From assembly GCF_000517405.1 (NCBI RefSeq), contig NZ_CP006568.1, positions 1,550,001-1,614,000 of the forward strand: a stretch of DNA of 64,000 nucleotides, read 5' to 3'. The notes beneath the pieces were generated by a model. The model ran no database searches. It was not told the DNA's origin and worked only from the letters and a program-made list of their open reading frames with translations. The position numbers were made by a program, and so were the translations under genes. Shown one piece after another: positions 48,216 through 59,279 of this stretch; the first letter of the stretch is position 1; every line of letters begins with the position of its first letter. This DNA comes from Candidatus Sodalis pierantonius str. SOPE. GTDB lineage: Bacteria; Pseudomonadota; Gammaproteobacteria; Enterobacterales; Enterobacteriaceae.

Positions 48216-49530
48216 GAGCCTGTTTAGAAATTTGTGTATTTTCCTGATTTTGATATGTTCAATCCAACATCAAAAACAGGTTAATTTATGGACGAAAAAC
48301 AGTTGCAGGCTCTGGCTAACGAACTGGCCAAAAATCTCAAAACCCCTGAAGATCTCAGTCACTTCGATCGGCTGCTGAAAAAAATCAGCGTCGAAGCAGC
48401 TCTCAATGCCGAAATGACCCATCACCTCGGCTACGATAAAAATCAGCCTAAACCGGGGACCAACGCCCGCAACGGCTATTCCACAAAAACCGTTACCACT
48501 GGCGATGGCCCGCTGGCGCTGCGTACTCCGCGCGATCGTGACGGTTCCTTTGAACCGCAACTGGTGAAGAAGAACCAGACCCGGATTACCGGGATGGATA
48601 ACCAGATTTTATCGTTGTACGCCAAAGGGATGACCACCCGCGAGATCGCCGCCGCATTCAAAGAGCTGTATGACGTCGATGTCTCGCCGGCGCTGGTCTC
48701 AAAGGTCACCGATGCGGTCATGGAGCAGGTTGTCGAATGGCAAAACCGGCCTCTGGATGCAGTCTATCCCATTGTTTATCTTGACTGTATCGTTCTAAAA
48801 GTCCGGCAGGACAGCCGCATCATCAACAAATCTGTGTTCCTGGCGCTGGGCATCAACATCGAAGGCCAGAAAGAGTTGCTAGGTATGTGGCTGGCCGAAA
48901 ATGAAGGCGCAAAGTTCTGGCTGAACGTGCTGACAGAGCTGAAAAACCGCGGCCTGAACGATATCCTTATCGCCTGCGTAGACGGGCTGAAAGGTTTCCC
49001 TGACGCTATTAACGCGGTGTATCCGGAGGCGCGGCTCCAGCTGTGTATCGTGCATATGGTGCGCAACAGCCTGCGGTTCGTCTCCTGGAAGGACTACAAG
49101 GCCGTTACCCGCGACCTGAAAGCTATCTATCAGGCCCCTACGGAAGAAGCCGGCTTGCAAGCGCTGGAAGCGTTCTCCAGTGCCTGGGACATCCGCTACC
49201 CGCAAATAAGTCGAAGCTGGCAGGCAAACTGGGCCAATCTGGCCACGTTCTTTGTCTACCCAACGGACATCCGCAAGGTAATCTACACGACCAACGCCAT
49301 CGAGTCGTTAAACAGCGTGATCCGGCATGCCATCAAAAAGCGCAAGGTGTTCCCAACCGACGACGCAGTGAAAAAGGTGGTGTGGCTGGCGATACAGGCG
49401 GCCTCACAGAAATGGACAATGTCTTTGAGGGACTGGCGCATGGCAATGAGTCGCTTTATTATCGAGTTCGGTGACCGCCTGGACGGTCACTTCTGAGAAA
49501 AGGCATTTACACAGAATCCGGTACGGGCTC
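48216..49530 (+). mobile_element. Complete IS256-family element
   Basis: 1,315 bases between GAGCCTGTTTAGAAATTTGT at the left and the inverted GAGCCCGTACCGGATTCTGT at the right. The 8-base target duplication CGCCGTGG flanks it at 48208-48215 and 49531-49538. This copy defines the ends used for the other, truncated copies in the window. Confidence 0.95.
48288..49496 (+). CDS. IS256-family (mutator-type) transposase
   Basis: 402 residues, intact. The start MDEKQLQALANELAKN is preceded by AGG. The DDE residues fall in YLDCIVLKVR, IACVDGLKGFPDAI and TNAIESLNSVIRH, with the C-H-like region LCIVHMVRNSLRF of mutator transposases between the second Asp and the Glu. It is the only undamaged IS256 transposase in the window and a likely source of activity for the other copies. 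Confidence 0.95.
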   Translation: MDEKQLQALANELAKNLKTPEDLSHFDRLLKKISVEAALNAEMTHHLGYDKNQPKPGTNARNGYSTKTVTTGDGPLALRTPRDRDGSFEPQLVKKNQTRITGMDNQILSLYAKGMTTREIAAAFKELYDVDVSPALVSKVTDAVMEQVVEWQNRPLDAVYPIVYLDCIVLKVRQDSRIINKSVFLALGINIEGQKELLGMWLAENEGAKFWLNVLTELKNRGLNDILIACVDGLKGFPDAINAVYPEARLQLCIVHMVRNSLRFVSWKDYKAVTRDLKAIYQAPTEEAGLQALEAFSSAWDIRYPQISRSWQANWANLATFFVYPTDIRKVIYTTNAIESLNSVIRHAIKKRKVFPTDDAVKKVVWLAIQAASQKWTMSLRDWRMAMSRFIIEFGDRLDGHF

Positions 49531-49596
49531 CGCCGTGGCTCACCCGACTGAGCGATAACGTCGGTCGGGTGTCTATTTGGCGCCGCGCAGGCCCGT

Positions 49597-50367
49597 TTAG
49601 CGCTGGGTATTGACCACGATACGGCCACGAACCTTACCCGCCATTAGCGCCTGGGCGGTGTCTATGACCTCCGACAGCCCAATTTCCCGGCTTATCTGAT
49701 CTAATAGCGGTGTATCGACAACTTCGGCGATGCGTTGCCACGCCTCACGGCGGTCAGCCTCGGAGCGCATGACGCTGTCGATACCTACCAGGGTAATGCC
49801 GCGCAGAATGAAGGGTGCCACGCTGGCGGGAAAATCCATACCTTGCGCCAGACCGCAGGCCGTCACGACGCCCTGATAGCGTAATCCGGCACAAACATTG
49901 GCGCCCGTGACCAGCACCTTACCGCTGTCCGGCGTGATACCGTGGCGCTGTAGCGCCAATACCGACAACATGGCGGTATAGCCCACCGTGCCGACCGCCA
50001 TGGCCGCCCGCGCATCTAGCCCTTCCGGCAGCGGAATCAGCCAGTCGCCGTTCACGCGGGCTTTTTGCGCCAGTCCGCCCCAGTGCTTTTCGCCGACTCC
50101 CCAGCCGTTCAGCAATACCCGATCGCCGACGCGAAACCCCGCATGGCGACTGTGCTCCACCGTACCGGCCAAATCTATGCCGGGCACCATCGGGAATTGG
50201 CGCACCACCGACCCTTGTCCGGTAATGGCCAGGCCGTCTTTATAATTCAGGGTGAAGTAATCCACCCGCACCAGCACATCCCCCGGCGGTAATTGCGCTT
50301 CCTCAAGGGGGGTCAGTCCGGCGCGGTAGCCCGCGTCGTCTTTTTCAATCACGATGGCGTTAAACAT
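49597..50367 (-). pseudogene. acuI: AcuI/YhdH acrylyl-CoA reductase with in-frame deletion
   Basis: The start at 50367 (MFNAIVIEKDDAGY) has AAGGAG upstream. 256 residues in one frame against about 325 for AcuI/YhdH. The N-terminal domain is normal (YFTLNYKDGLAITGQG, PGIDLAGTV), and KVLVTGA is followed at once by a piece ending RYQGVVTACGLAQGMDFPAS. About 65-70 codons are missing, including the GGVGS nucleotide loop. The frame is kept but the NADPH site is gone, so it should be inactive. The family reduces acryloyl-CoA to propionyl-CoA. Confidence 0.78.
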
Positions 50368-50689
50368 GGATGCTCCTTGAACATGGGCGACGTCGCCTGA
50401 CGCAACGCCTTGAAATTCAGCGCGGCAAACCGGCCAGAAACCCTTGGGCGAAACGATCGAGAGGCTGGCGATTGCCCGCCAGCCGGGCGCACATGACCGC
50501 CCCTTCCCAGCCGATCCAGAAAAATTCCGCCAGCGCCGCACAATCCGCCTGGGAATGAACCTCCCCCGCTGCAGATTCCAACGTATCCGATCAGCTGTTC
50601 CGGCGACATCCGATCAGTTATTCCGATATTTTCCGATCACCCATTCCAGTGATATTCGATCACGTGTTCGCTCATCTTCTGACTAGGGT

Positions 50690-51439
50690 TTAGTCTATTT
50701 TTCCTGTGCTGACTACTCCTTGCTCTTTGCGTAGTGATTCGCCTTTAAGTTCCAGTCTATAGCTGGGGTGTACTAACCGATCGAGTAACGCGTCAGCTGT
50801 CGTGGGGTTTTCTATCAGTCCATACCATTTTTTCACCGGCAGTTGACTGATCAGGATGCTGCTGCTTTTGTCGTAGCGATCTTCCATCACCTCCAACAGC
50901 ATCGTTGCCTGCATCGGACTTATTGATTCTAGGCCCACGTCGTCCAAGATCAGTAACTCTATTTTTTCTAACTGCTTAAGCTGTTTTAGATAGGTCCCGT
51001 CTACCTGACACTGGTGAAGATGGGCCAGCAACCGACCCACTCGCCAGTAACGCACGCTATATTGCTGCCGGCATGCCTGCTCACCAAGCGCACAACTGAG
51101 CCAGGTTTTGCCCGTACCTGTCGGCCCCGTGATGAGTATGCTTTTCTGATATTTCAGATATTGTCCCCCTAGCAGATCTCGCATCTGTTCCGGTGTCACT
51201 CCTCGGCTAGGGATATAATGGATATCTTCCGGTTTTGCCTACAAGCGCATTTGCGATTGCCGTCGCAGACGGCATATGCGGTTGTTTTTTCTATGCAAAT
51301 TTTCCGCTTCTACCATCAGCGACAACCGCTCCTCGAACCCCAGCTCCCCATAACTCCCCGGGAGTTCGCGTTGCGTCTCCAACGCCTGGACCATTGCCGA
51401 CAACTTCAGCTCTCGCAGAGCCATTAACAGTGTATCCAT
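50690..51439 (-). pseudogene. istB: IS21 istB, one stop codon
   Basis: Starts at 51439. A TAG replaces a Gln codon after RRQSQMRL at residue 67, near 51238. The rest is open with Walker A ITGPTGTGKTWLS and Walker B LLILDDVG. This lesion differs from that of copy A, so the two decayed independently. Confidence 0.85.
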
Positions 51440-51450
51440 ATTTATTCTCC

Positions 51451-53002
51451 TTAGTGATAACTGTCCGGACCTCGGAGGTTTTCGTGAACCAGCATTGATA
51501 CGCCGGCTCCGTCCTGGGTGACCTCACTTTCACGACCGTGTTTCAATACGTTGGCTATGAAAGAGCGGTTAATGCACCCTTTCTCCAACGCCAGCGCGCA
51601 GGCCTTCTCCAGTCGCGTCGTCTCATAGCGCCGTTGCAGATTGAGTAGCCCCAGCACGGAGCGGTAAGCCTGCTCCGGATGGGCTTTGCTCTTTTGGATG
51701 GACTCGACCACTTTCAGTGTGCACACACCCACCGACAGCGCCCAACTGCACAGCCTTTCCGGCGTCCACTGACTCTGCCCCTTATGGTTAGCCGGCATGT
51801 GCGCCGCCTGAGTCGTGTGCCTATAGGCGTTATCGCTGCGAGGGTGCGTAGCCACGCAGACGCCCTTATGGTGGATTTGCACCAGCCGTTGGGTGGCTAT
51901 GACGTCAACGCGCTCGCCAACCAGCGGATGCGGCACCGAGTACCAGTTTTTGCCGTAGTCTATGTGGTAATCAGGTCCCACTCGGGCAACGAGATACTCA
52001 CTGTATTCCCATTGTGTGGGCGGTAGAGGCCCAAGAGCCGGTTTGTCCAGCTGCTCGAAGCGTTCAAGGCGACTTTGTCCGCCGTAATGACGCATCGGGC
52101 GCAGATTCAACTCATGATTGGAGTTCTCGTATCACCTGGTTGAGTTCGGCCAGCGAGTAGAACCTACGTTTACGCAACCGGGCCAAAACCCAGCGTTCTA
52201 CCAGCTGCACAGTTGATTCTGCCTTCGCCTTGTCTTTCGGTTTTCTCGGGCGCGCCGGTAGCACCACTGTCTCATAGTGATTTGCCAGCGCCTGGTAGCT
52301 TTGGTTTATGACCGGCTCATAGCGGTCAGGGGTGCTGACAGCGCTGCGCAGATTATCAGGTATCATCAGCTCCGGAACCCCACCCATGAAGTGCAGGCAG
52401 CGGCTATTGGCGTTGAGCCACGATGCCATGTCCTGGCCTTCGTAGGCTTCGATATACGCATAGCCTGACACGCCCATGGCAGCGACGAAGATAGCGACCT
52501 GGCGTACGCTACCGGTCGCAGGGTTGACGATAGGTACGGTGGGGCCACAGAAGTCGATGAAGAGCTTTTCGCCAGCCTTGTGCTTCATGCGCATGGAACG
52601 CCGCTGCTTCTTTTTCCAGTCACGGAACAGTGCACAAAACTGTGAGTAACCGAGGGCATCACCGCCCACGGCGGACTGATATTCCATCCAGAGCAGCTGC
52701 TTGGTCATGCCCTTGCGGCTTAACTCGGTATCGATATCAAGCCAGCTGGGTAAGGTATTGATAACTTTTCTGGATTTGCCGGGATAGAGCAGGCGGTCGA
52801 GGTCGACGGGGGACAGTTCCGCCGGCAATGGCCAGACCAGGTTAGCTACCGTGAATCGGCCGAGGATATCGTGCACGGTAGTACAGCCTATGCCGAGCGC
52901 TGCTGCGATAGTGCGATTCGAGCGACGCTGCTCGAATTTCATACGTAAGACATTAATATAGATGCACATTTCCGTTCTCGCTTTCTTCTTTTTACGTGCC
53001 AT
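51451..53002 (-). pseudogene. istA: IS21 istA, single-base frameshift
   Basis: Starts at 53002 (MARKKKKARTEMCIYINVLR) with a complete HTH and all three catalytic regions (LFIDFCGP, ELMIPDNL, KAKAESTVQLVERW). One extra G at about 52120 shifts the frame after IRELQS; copy A is open at this position. The C-terminal 219 residues follow in the other frame. Confidence 0.87.
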
Positions 53003-53642
53003 GCCATGCCCTCGGAAGCTAAAAGTCTCCAGAGTATGGCGGAACAGAAGATGAGCGATCGGACAGCATCGGAATCGCTGATCGGGCGACCGGAATCAGT
53101 GATCGGGTGAAATCGGAATCAGTGATCGGATGTGACCGGAACCAGCACCCGCCGCCTGCGCCAACCGCAGGCAATCGGCGACCTGCCGCTGCCAACCGTG
53201 CAAGATGGCGCTTAATTGCTGGCGGTAACCGGCCGGCAGGACCGCGATTTCCTGCCCGAGGTTGCCCACCAGACAACCGCGCCGGAAATCATATTTCGCC
53301 ATGCCTGCGGCCGATTGCTCGATAAAAACCTGCAACCGGGCCAGCGGCGTCAAATCTGACTGCGTGAGACAGCGTGCCAACCGGGCGGCGAAATAGTCGC
53401 CGTATCCGGCGACGATCGCCTGGCCGAACGCCGCTTTGCTGGGGAAATAATAGTAAAAGGAGCCTTTGGGTACGCCAGCCGCCTTGAGAATGCCGTCAAT
53501 GCCCGAGGCGGTGAATCCCTGCTCAGTCAGCATAGCGATGCCGGCGAGAATCAGCGCCTGACGGGTATCTGGGTCGGCGGCCGCCACTTTACGTGGCCGG
53601 CCGCGTCGCGCGGAAGGTAGGGTCGATTGCATCGCTAGAATA

Positions 53643-53657
53643 TAGACTGATCGTCTA
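53643..53657. promoter_or_regulatory. Operator-like dyad upstream of the interrupted tetR
   Basis: TAGAC-TGATC-GTCTA has perfect 5-base arms and starts 11 bases upstream of the tetR ATG. TetR-family operators of this TAGACnnnnnGTCTA form are common, and autoregulation of tetR-acuI is the likely purpose. Confidence 0.6.
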
Positions 53658-53849
53658 GTTAAATCAAGCGGACGTCACCTGAGTACGTCAGATGAGCGAC
53701 CGAAGTGCCCCAAAGGTGTGATAGGCGCCTAACGCCGCGAGGCCAGATAAGCCGGCGATGCTCCGCTCGCCTTTTGCGCCATCGCGGTCGTTGGCGAGGT
53801 AGTGGCGGTAGCGGTCCGTTTTTTGCGCGTCACCGCGACAGACCGGAAG

Positions 53850-55435
53850 TTATTGCGCCGGCGGTAGTGGGTTTGTCTTGCGCTCCATTGCCGGTCGCGG
53901 CCGCTTGATGCGCATCAGCCAAGCAGGCGCGAGCGCAGCGAAGAAGAACAGTGCAACGAGATAAAACCCATCCTGATAAGCCATCATCTGCGCCTTGGGC
54001 ACCAGCATGCTTCCAGCCAGGCCAGCGCGCCGGTATGAATACCGGCCCGCAGCGGGTAACCGAACGGATTGCCCCAATGGGACATCAGCAGCCCCAGCCG
54101 GCTGATGGCTTCCATGCCGGCGGCATTGGCGGTGGTCAGCGCATCGCCGTGGAACGTGGTGTGCCTGTCGACCACCACCGACAACACGTTGACGCCAAAC
54201 GCCCCCGAGCTGCCGCACGAAATTCAAACTCCCTGACCCCTGCGCCAGTTTTTCCGGCGGCAGCGCCCGCAGCGCGCCAGCGTTCAGAGCCGGCAGCATT
54301 ACGCCAAGACCGATGCGGCCCAGCATTACCCACCAGGCCATCGTCCAGAAAGGCGTGTCCACGTCCGCCCCGCCGGAAAGCCAACACGACAGGCCGAACA
54401 ACACCAGTCCGCTCATTACGTGGATATGCGGCGGCAGTTTATCGCTCAGTTGGCCGGCGATAGGAAACACCAGGCCCAGCACCAGGCCCGCCGGCATCAG
54501 CAATAACCCGGAACGGGTAGGCGTGAAGCCCTGCACCGTTTGCACAAACAGCGGAATAATATAGGTCGACCCATAAATGCCGGCACCGAGAGCGAACGCC
54601 ACCACGCAGCCCGCGGAAAAGCCGAGATTGCTGAAGACCTGCAGGCTCAGCAGCGGATGCGGCGTCACCAGCTCCCAGAGAATAAAACCGGCCACCGACA
54701 ACAGCGCCAGCGTGAACAGCGCCAGGATAAAAAAGGCATTCCACCCTTCGCGTTGGCCGTTTGATAACCCCGTCAGCCATGTCGTCAACGCGCAAACCAG
54801 CAATAAAAACCCCGTGACGTCGAAACGGCGCGGCACCGCCTTGCTGTCCTCGTCCCGCGTCGGCATGATGAACAGCGCCACCGCCATGCCGGCCAGGCAA
54901 AACGGCACCACCACCAGGAAAACATCGCGCCAATCGTACTGATCGACCAGCAAACCGCCGACCGTTGGGCCCAGCGCCGGCACCAGCACAATTTCGACGC
55001 CATAAATGCCCATCGCCCTGCCGCGCTGGGACGGGGGAAAAATCTGCGACATCACCACCATCGCCAGCGGCTGGACGATGCCCGACGCGCTCCCCTGTAG
55101 AACCCGCGCCAAAATCACCTTGGCGCCGCTGCCGCTGGCAAACCCCAACAGACTGCCGACGATAAATACACCCATGGCACATACAAAGGTACGGCGATAG
55201 CCGAATCGCTCAAGCGCCCAGGCGGTCATCAGCATGGTGGCGGTCATGGCGGCCAGAAACGCCGTCGAAAGCCACTACACCTGCTCTTGCCCCCAACCCG
55301 AACGCGCCCATGATATCGCGCATCGCTACATTGACGATGGTGGCAGTGGCGATGGTGCCCAGCATGACGGGTGCCGGTGGCCAGCCAGCGGTAGGCCGGG
55401 CCAAAGCGTTCGGCCTGGCGCTCAATGGGCGACAT
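53850..55435 (-). pseudogene. EmrB/QacA-type MFS multidrug transporter, broken
   Basis: Starts at 55435 (MSPIERQAERFGPAYRWLAT), overlapping the end of the emrA-like gene by 14 bases. DHA2 family with 14 expected helices. An early frameshift near 55370, a TAG near 55270 in place of Gln in QEQV-x-WLSTAFLA, and frameshifts near 54210 and 54000 break it. The middle 340 residues are continuous, with RVLQGSASGIVQPLAMVVMS and GRAMGIYGVEIVLVPALGP (motif C). It would have worked with the HlyD-type partner to export drugs across the envelope. Confidence 0.83.
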
Positions 55436-56546
55436 TAATCGCGACCTCCACCATGAGCCCTGGACGCAGGCGCGGGTCGTTGTTATCCAGCGCGATGCGC
55501 ACCGGCACCCGCTGGGTAATTTTGGTAAAATTACCGGAGGGGTTAGGGCTGGGCAACAGCGCGAATTGGTTGGTGGCGGCATCGCCCACCCGCAGGACAT
55601 GCCCATGCCAATCGCGGCCGGGATAGGCATCAACGCCGATCGTTACCGGCTGACCCACGGCGACCTCACCGAGCGCGGTTTCTTTAACGTTGGCCTCAAC
55701 CCAGACATTGTGCGGATCGTGTACCATCATCACCCACTGGCCCGCTTGGATATAATCTCCCACGTCCCCCAGCGTCCGGTCGACGACCCCGTCCACCGGC
55801 GAGCGCAGCGTGCGATCGGCGATTTCCTGCTTCAGTTGATCGGCCTGCGCCTGCAGCGCCTTGACCTGCTGACGCTGCATATCGGCCTGACGATCCAGCA
55901 CCTGGAGTTGACCGCGCGGCGCCAAGGTATTGGCATAAGCGGCCTGACTGGCGACCTGTTGCGCCTGGGCCTCGCGCTGTTCGTCCTGACGCTGCAGCAA
56001 AAGCGTGCGCGATTCATCCCAGGTCTTTCGCGACGTCCCGCCACCTTTTACCAGGCTGTCGTCGCGCTGAAAGTTGGTTTGCGCCAGCGCCAGTTGATGG
56101 CCGGCGGACGCCAGCGCGCTTTGTGCCGCGCCGAGCTACGCCTGCGCCTGTTGCATTTGCACCTGGGTAGTTTTGTCGGCGGTATCCCGCTGTGCCTCAA
56201 TGTAGCTCACCTGAGCCCGGGCGGCGGCCTGACTCCCCTCCACGGCCGCCAGCCGCCGCCGCGCGTCGCGGTCGTCGATACGGGCCAGGATCTGACCTTT
56301 GACGATCCTATCGCCGTCCATGACCGGGCGCGAGACCAGCCACCCGTCCACCCGGCTGGCCAGGGTTATCACTTCGCCTTTGATTTGGGCGTCATTCTCC
56401 GCTACATGGCCGAAACGCCAGCTTAAGTAGTGGATAAGCCATGCCACCAGAAGGATAACCACCACCAGCGCCGCCATCATTAGCCACTGCCGCCGGCGGT
56501 CCAACCGTTGGAAGCCGCCGAAACGCCTTCCGCGCAGCAGATTCAT
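55422..56546 (-). pseudogene. EmrA/HlyD-type membrane fusion protein, one stop codon
   Basis: Starts at 56546 (MNLLRGRRFGG). One N-terminal helix (LMMAALVVVILLVAWLIHYL), then the first lipoyl half (AQIKGEVITLASRVDGWLVS), a long coiled-coil hairpin, the second half (DRTLRSPVDGVVDRTLGDVG) and a beta-barrel (VWVEANVKETALGEVAVGQP). A TAG at 56136-56138 in the coiled coil is the only lesion seen. 374 residues when read through. It sits in the operon marR-emrA-emrB. Confidence 0.84.
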
Positions 56547-56998
56547 AAGGTGTCCTTGCTTAAAGTATCCAGTGCCGCCAGGACCTGTTCCAATACGTGG
56601 TTGACCCGCTCGATGTCCTCTTCAGGCAACGTGACCAGCACACTGTCCCGCACCTGGCGGGAGATCCCCTCCACCTGCTCGACCCGCTCCAGACCGCGCG
56701 CCGCTAAATGGATCTCCTTGGCCCGCCGATCGCTGCCCTCGCGCCTTTCAATAAACCCCTGCGCCTGCAGGTTATCCAACAGGCACACCACCGATGACGC
56801 ATCCAGCGCGATAGATTCCGCCAGCTCTTTCTGGCGCATCGGCGCGGCGGCGCGCGAGATATGCAGCAGCGGCACCCAGGTTGCTTCGGTGAGGCCATAG
56901 GGTTGCAATTGACGGTCAATCAGACGGCGCCAGTGTCGCGCGGTCTGCGCGATGAGACCGGCAAAGCGCCGGCGCGAGTGGGAGGTGGAAGAAGCCAT
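56543..56998 (-). CDS. MarR family transcriptional regulator
   Basis: 151 residues, intact. The winged helix is at about 40-105 (LTEATWVPLLHISRAAAPMR, QKELAESIALDASSVVCLLD, LQAQGFIERREGSDRRAKEI). Its TGA overlaps the emrA ATG (ATGA). As in EmrR/MprA, it probably represses its own drug-efflux operon, both other genes of which are broken. Confidence 0.9.
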   Translation of the reverse strand: MASSTSHSRRRFAGLIAQTARHWRRLIDRQLQPYGLTEATWVPLLHISRAAAPMRQKELAESIALDASSVVCLLDNLQAQGFIERREGSDRRAKEIHLAARGLERVEQVEGISRQVRDSVLVTLPEEDIERVNHVLEQVLAALDTLSKDTL

Positions 56999-57180
56999 GG
57001 CATTTCAATTCATATCCAATTATAATCATGATATTAATAAATAAAAAAATACTCCCCAAATACTGTAAATTTTACGGGTATTCTGCGCGCCGCAAGTGCG
57101 ATTAATAGGCATTTCCGTTTGCTAAAACGACAATTACTAAGCATGATATCAATCTATTACGTCATCATGAGATTGTAGCA

Positions 57181-58701
57181 ATGTTTCGCCGCTTTTTTAG
57201 CTATTACGCCCCGTATAAAAAACTGTTTTACCTGAATTTCGGCTGCGCCATTTTAGGCGGCCTGCTGGAGCTGGGGTTTCCCATGGAGGTTAAGACATTT
57301 ATTGATAAACTGCTTCCGGCCCAGAATTGGACATTGATTATCGCGGCGGCCGTTGGCCTGCTGTTAATCTATCTCATTAACACGGGACTGATGGCGATAG
57401 TGAATTACTGGGGGCATGCGCTGGGCGTCGGCATTGAGACGGATATGAGCCGCGAGGCGTTTAATCACCTGCAAAAGCTGTCCTTTTCCTATTACGACAA
57501 TACCAAGACCGGCCACATTATTACCCACGTCACCAAAGATCTGGAGGAAGTGGGTGAAATCGCCCATCACGGTCCTGAAGATATCTTTATTGCCTTAATG
57601 ACCTTTATCGGCGCCTTTTTACTGATGGCCACCGTGCATATGCCGTTGGCGCTGTTGACGATTATCATCGTGCCGTCGATGACCTGGCTGGTCAGCCGCC
57701 ACGGCGCGCAAATGACCGAAACCTGGCGGCGGTTATTTGGGCAAGTCGGCAATTTCAACGCGCGCATCGAAGAGAGCATCGGCGGGATTCGGGTGGTAAA
57801 GGCGTTCGCCAACGAGCGTCAGGAAGAAAAGCTGTTCGCCCAGGATAACGCGAATTACCGCACCACCAAACTGCACGCTTACCGCATCATGACCGCCAAC
57901 CTGACCTTAAGCTATCTCAGCACCCGGCTGGTGCAGCTTATCGTCATGGTCGCCGGCACCTGGTATGTGGCCGACGGCGAGCTGAGCTACGGCGGTTTCG
58001 TCGAGCCTGTTTAGAAATTTGTGTATTTGCCTGATTTTGATATGTTCAATCCAACATCAAAAACAGGTTAATTTATGGACGAAAAACAGTTGCAGGCTCT
58101 GGCTAACGAACTGGCCAAAAATCTCAAAACCCCTGAAGATCTCAGTCACTTCGATCGGCTGCTGAAAAAAATCAGCGTCGAAGCAGCTCTCAATGCCGAA
58201 ATGACCCATCACCTCGGCTACGATAAAAATCAGCCTAAACCGGGGACCAACGCCCGCAACGGCTATTCCACAAAAACCGTTACCACTGGCGATGGCCCGC
58301 TGGCACTGCGTACTCCGCGCGATCGTGACGGTTCCTTTGAACCGCAACTGGTGAAGAAGAACCAGACCCGGATTACCGGGATGGATAACCAGATTTTATC
58401 GTTGTACGCCAAAGGGATGACCACCCGCGAGATCGCCGCCGCGTTCAAAGAGCTGTATGACGCCGATGTCTCGCCGGCGCTGGACACCTCCACCGAGCAG
58501 GCGATCCAGCAGGCGTTGACCGTGCTTTCCGCGGGCAGAACCACGCTTGTGATCGCCCACCGGCTGGCCACCATCCGCAACGCCGACCGCATCATAATCG
58601 TCGACAATGACGGTATTCAGGAGCAAGGCAGCCATCACGAATTGTTGCAGCGCCAGGGCACATATGCCCGGCTGCACCAGACGCAATTCGGCACCGCCTG
58701 A
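57181..58701 (+). pseudogene. ABC exporter (fused membrane/ATPase type) replaced in the middle by IS256
   Basis: The membrane domain starts at 57181 (MFRRFFSYYAPYKKLFYLNF) and is continuous for 274 residues with most of its helices (LSFSYYDNTKTGHIITHVTK, RIEESIGGIRVVKAFANERQ). At 58003 an IS256 left end interrupts it. After the IS piece the frame resumes at about 58483 with the very end of the nucleotide-binding domain (ALDTSTEQAIQQAL, LVIAHRLATIRNADRIIIVD). The linker, Walker A, signature and Walker B, roughly 210 residues, are missing. MsbA-type exporter; the substrate is unknown. Confidence 0.87.
58003..58482 (+). mobile_element. IS256-family fragment fused to the ABC gene
   Basis: The left terminal repeat begins at 58003. 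The transposase starts at 58075 and runs about 136 residues in frame, then continues without a break into the C-terminus of the ABC protein (stop at 58699-58701), giving a 208-residue chimeric frame. The junction lies in GCGCTGG, present in both partners, and there is no right end. Confidence 0.9.
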
Positions 58702-59279
58702 CGGCTAAGGGCGGACGGGCGCCGTGACCCGCGGTGGCCCGTCCCTTCTTGCGCCGGCGCAATTCACCACCCCGGCGTCACCCTTTCCCGGTCTGACACT
58801 GACGTGTGCCACCTGGCACTTCAAGCCCTTACTCGTGCCGCCCCTTTTTCCTCCTTGCCGCTACTTACGCTGCCGCCTGCCCCGCCATGTCTTTACTCGT
58901 GCCGCCACTTATTCCCCTTTGCCGTTAAGTTTGCTACCGCCCGTCCCCACCTCCACCGGTGTTTGTCCGCAGGCTGTTATTTATAGGGTGTGGGTTAGCC
59001 ATACTATTTTTACTTAATTTAACGCCGTGCGTTATTTTTGGTTAACTACTGCTGCGCGGTTATAGGCCGAGATTTATTTTTACCGGTCGCAAAGCAATTC
59101 GCTAAAATCCCCCGCGGCTACGCGGGAATGAATTAATGCAACCCCTTCAATAAAAATATAGAAATTCCCATTCCGCGCCCCAAAAAGTCGATCCTAAGCA
59201 ACGATTTTTTTACTTTAAACCACCATGTTAATGACAGAAATCTGCGTCATTGATTATTAAAATATAAAACGAGGGAACC
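58702..59279. other. Intergenic region before dcuB
   Basis: About 580 bases. The first half is C-rich and open on the plus strand without family features. The second half is AT-rich and should hold the dcuB promoter. GAGGG at 59271-59275 is the dcuB ribosome-binding site. No full FNR or other regulator site is convincing. Confidence 0.4.

Larger units (their letters stand above)
50570..53147 (-). mobile_element. IS21-family element, copy B, full length
   Basis: 2,578 bases. One tip is TGCAGATTCCAACG, the other (minus strand) TGCTGGTTCCGGTC; both run into ATCCGATCA and carry further ATCCGATCA/TGATCGG-type sites. The 5-base target duplication CCCGC lies at 50565-50569 and 53148-53152, inside a tetR gene. 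Both transposition genes carry a lesion, so this copy is probably not autonomous. Confidence 0.92.
50417..53632 (-). pseudogene. TetR-family regulator (AcuR-like) interrupted by IS21
   Basis: The N-terminal part runs from 53632 (ARRGRPRKVAAADPDTRQAL, the HTH in TASGIDGILKAAGVPKGSFYYYFPSK, GCLVGNLGQE) to 53148, where an IS21 interrupts it. The C-terminal part resumes at 50569 with EVHSQADCAALAEFFWIGWE and ends LDRFAQGFLAGLPR, stop at 50417-50419. The halves join in frame over the 5-base duplication CCCGC. The stop lies 50 bases before acuI, so the two formed an operon like acuR-acuI, where AcuR senses acrylate/propionate metabolites. Confidence 0.85.

Noticed and set aside
57001..57180. Prophage genes as an explanation for the many broken genes
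   Set aside because: No capsid, tail, terminase or lysis genes are recognisable anywhere in the window. The mobile DNA is IS elements, one transposon and one integrase only.
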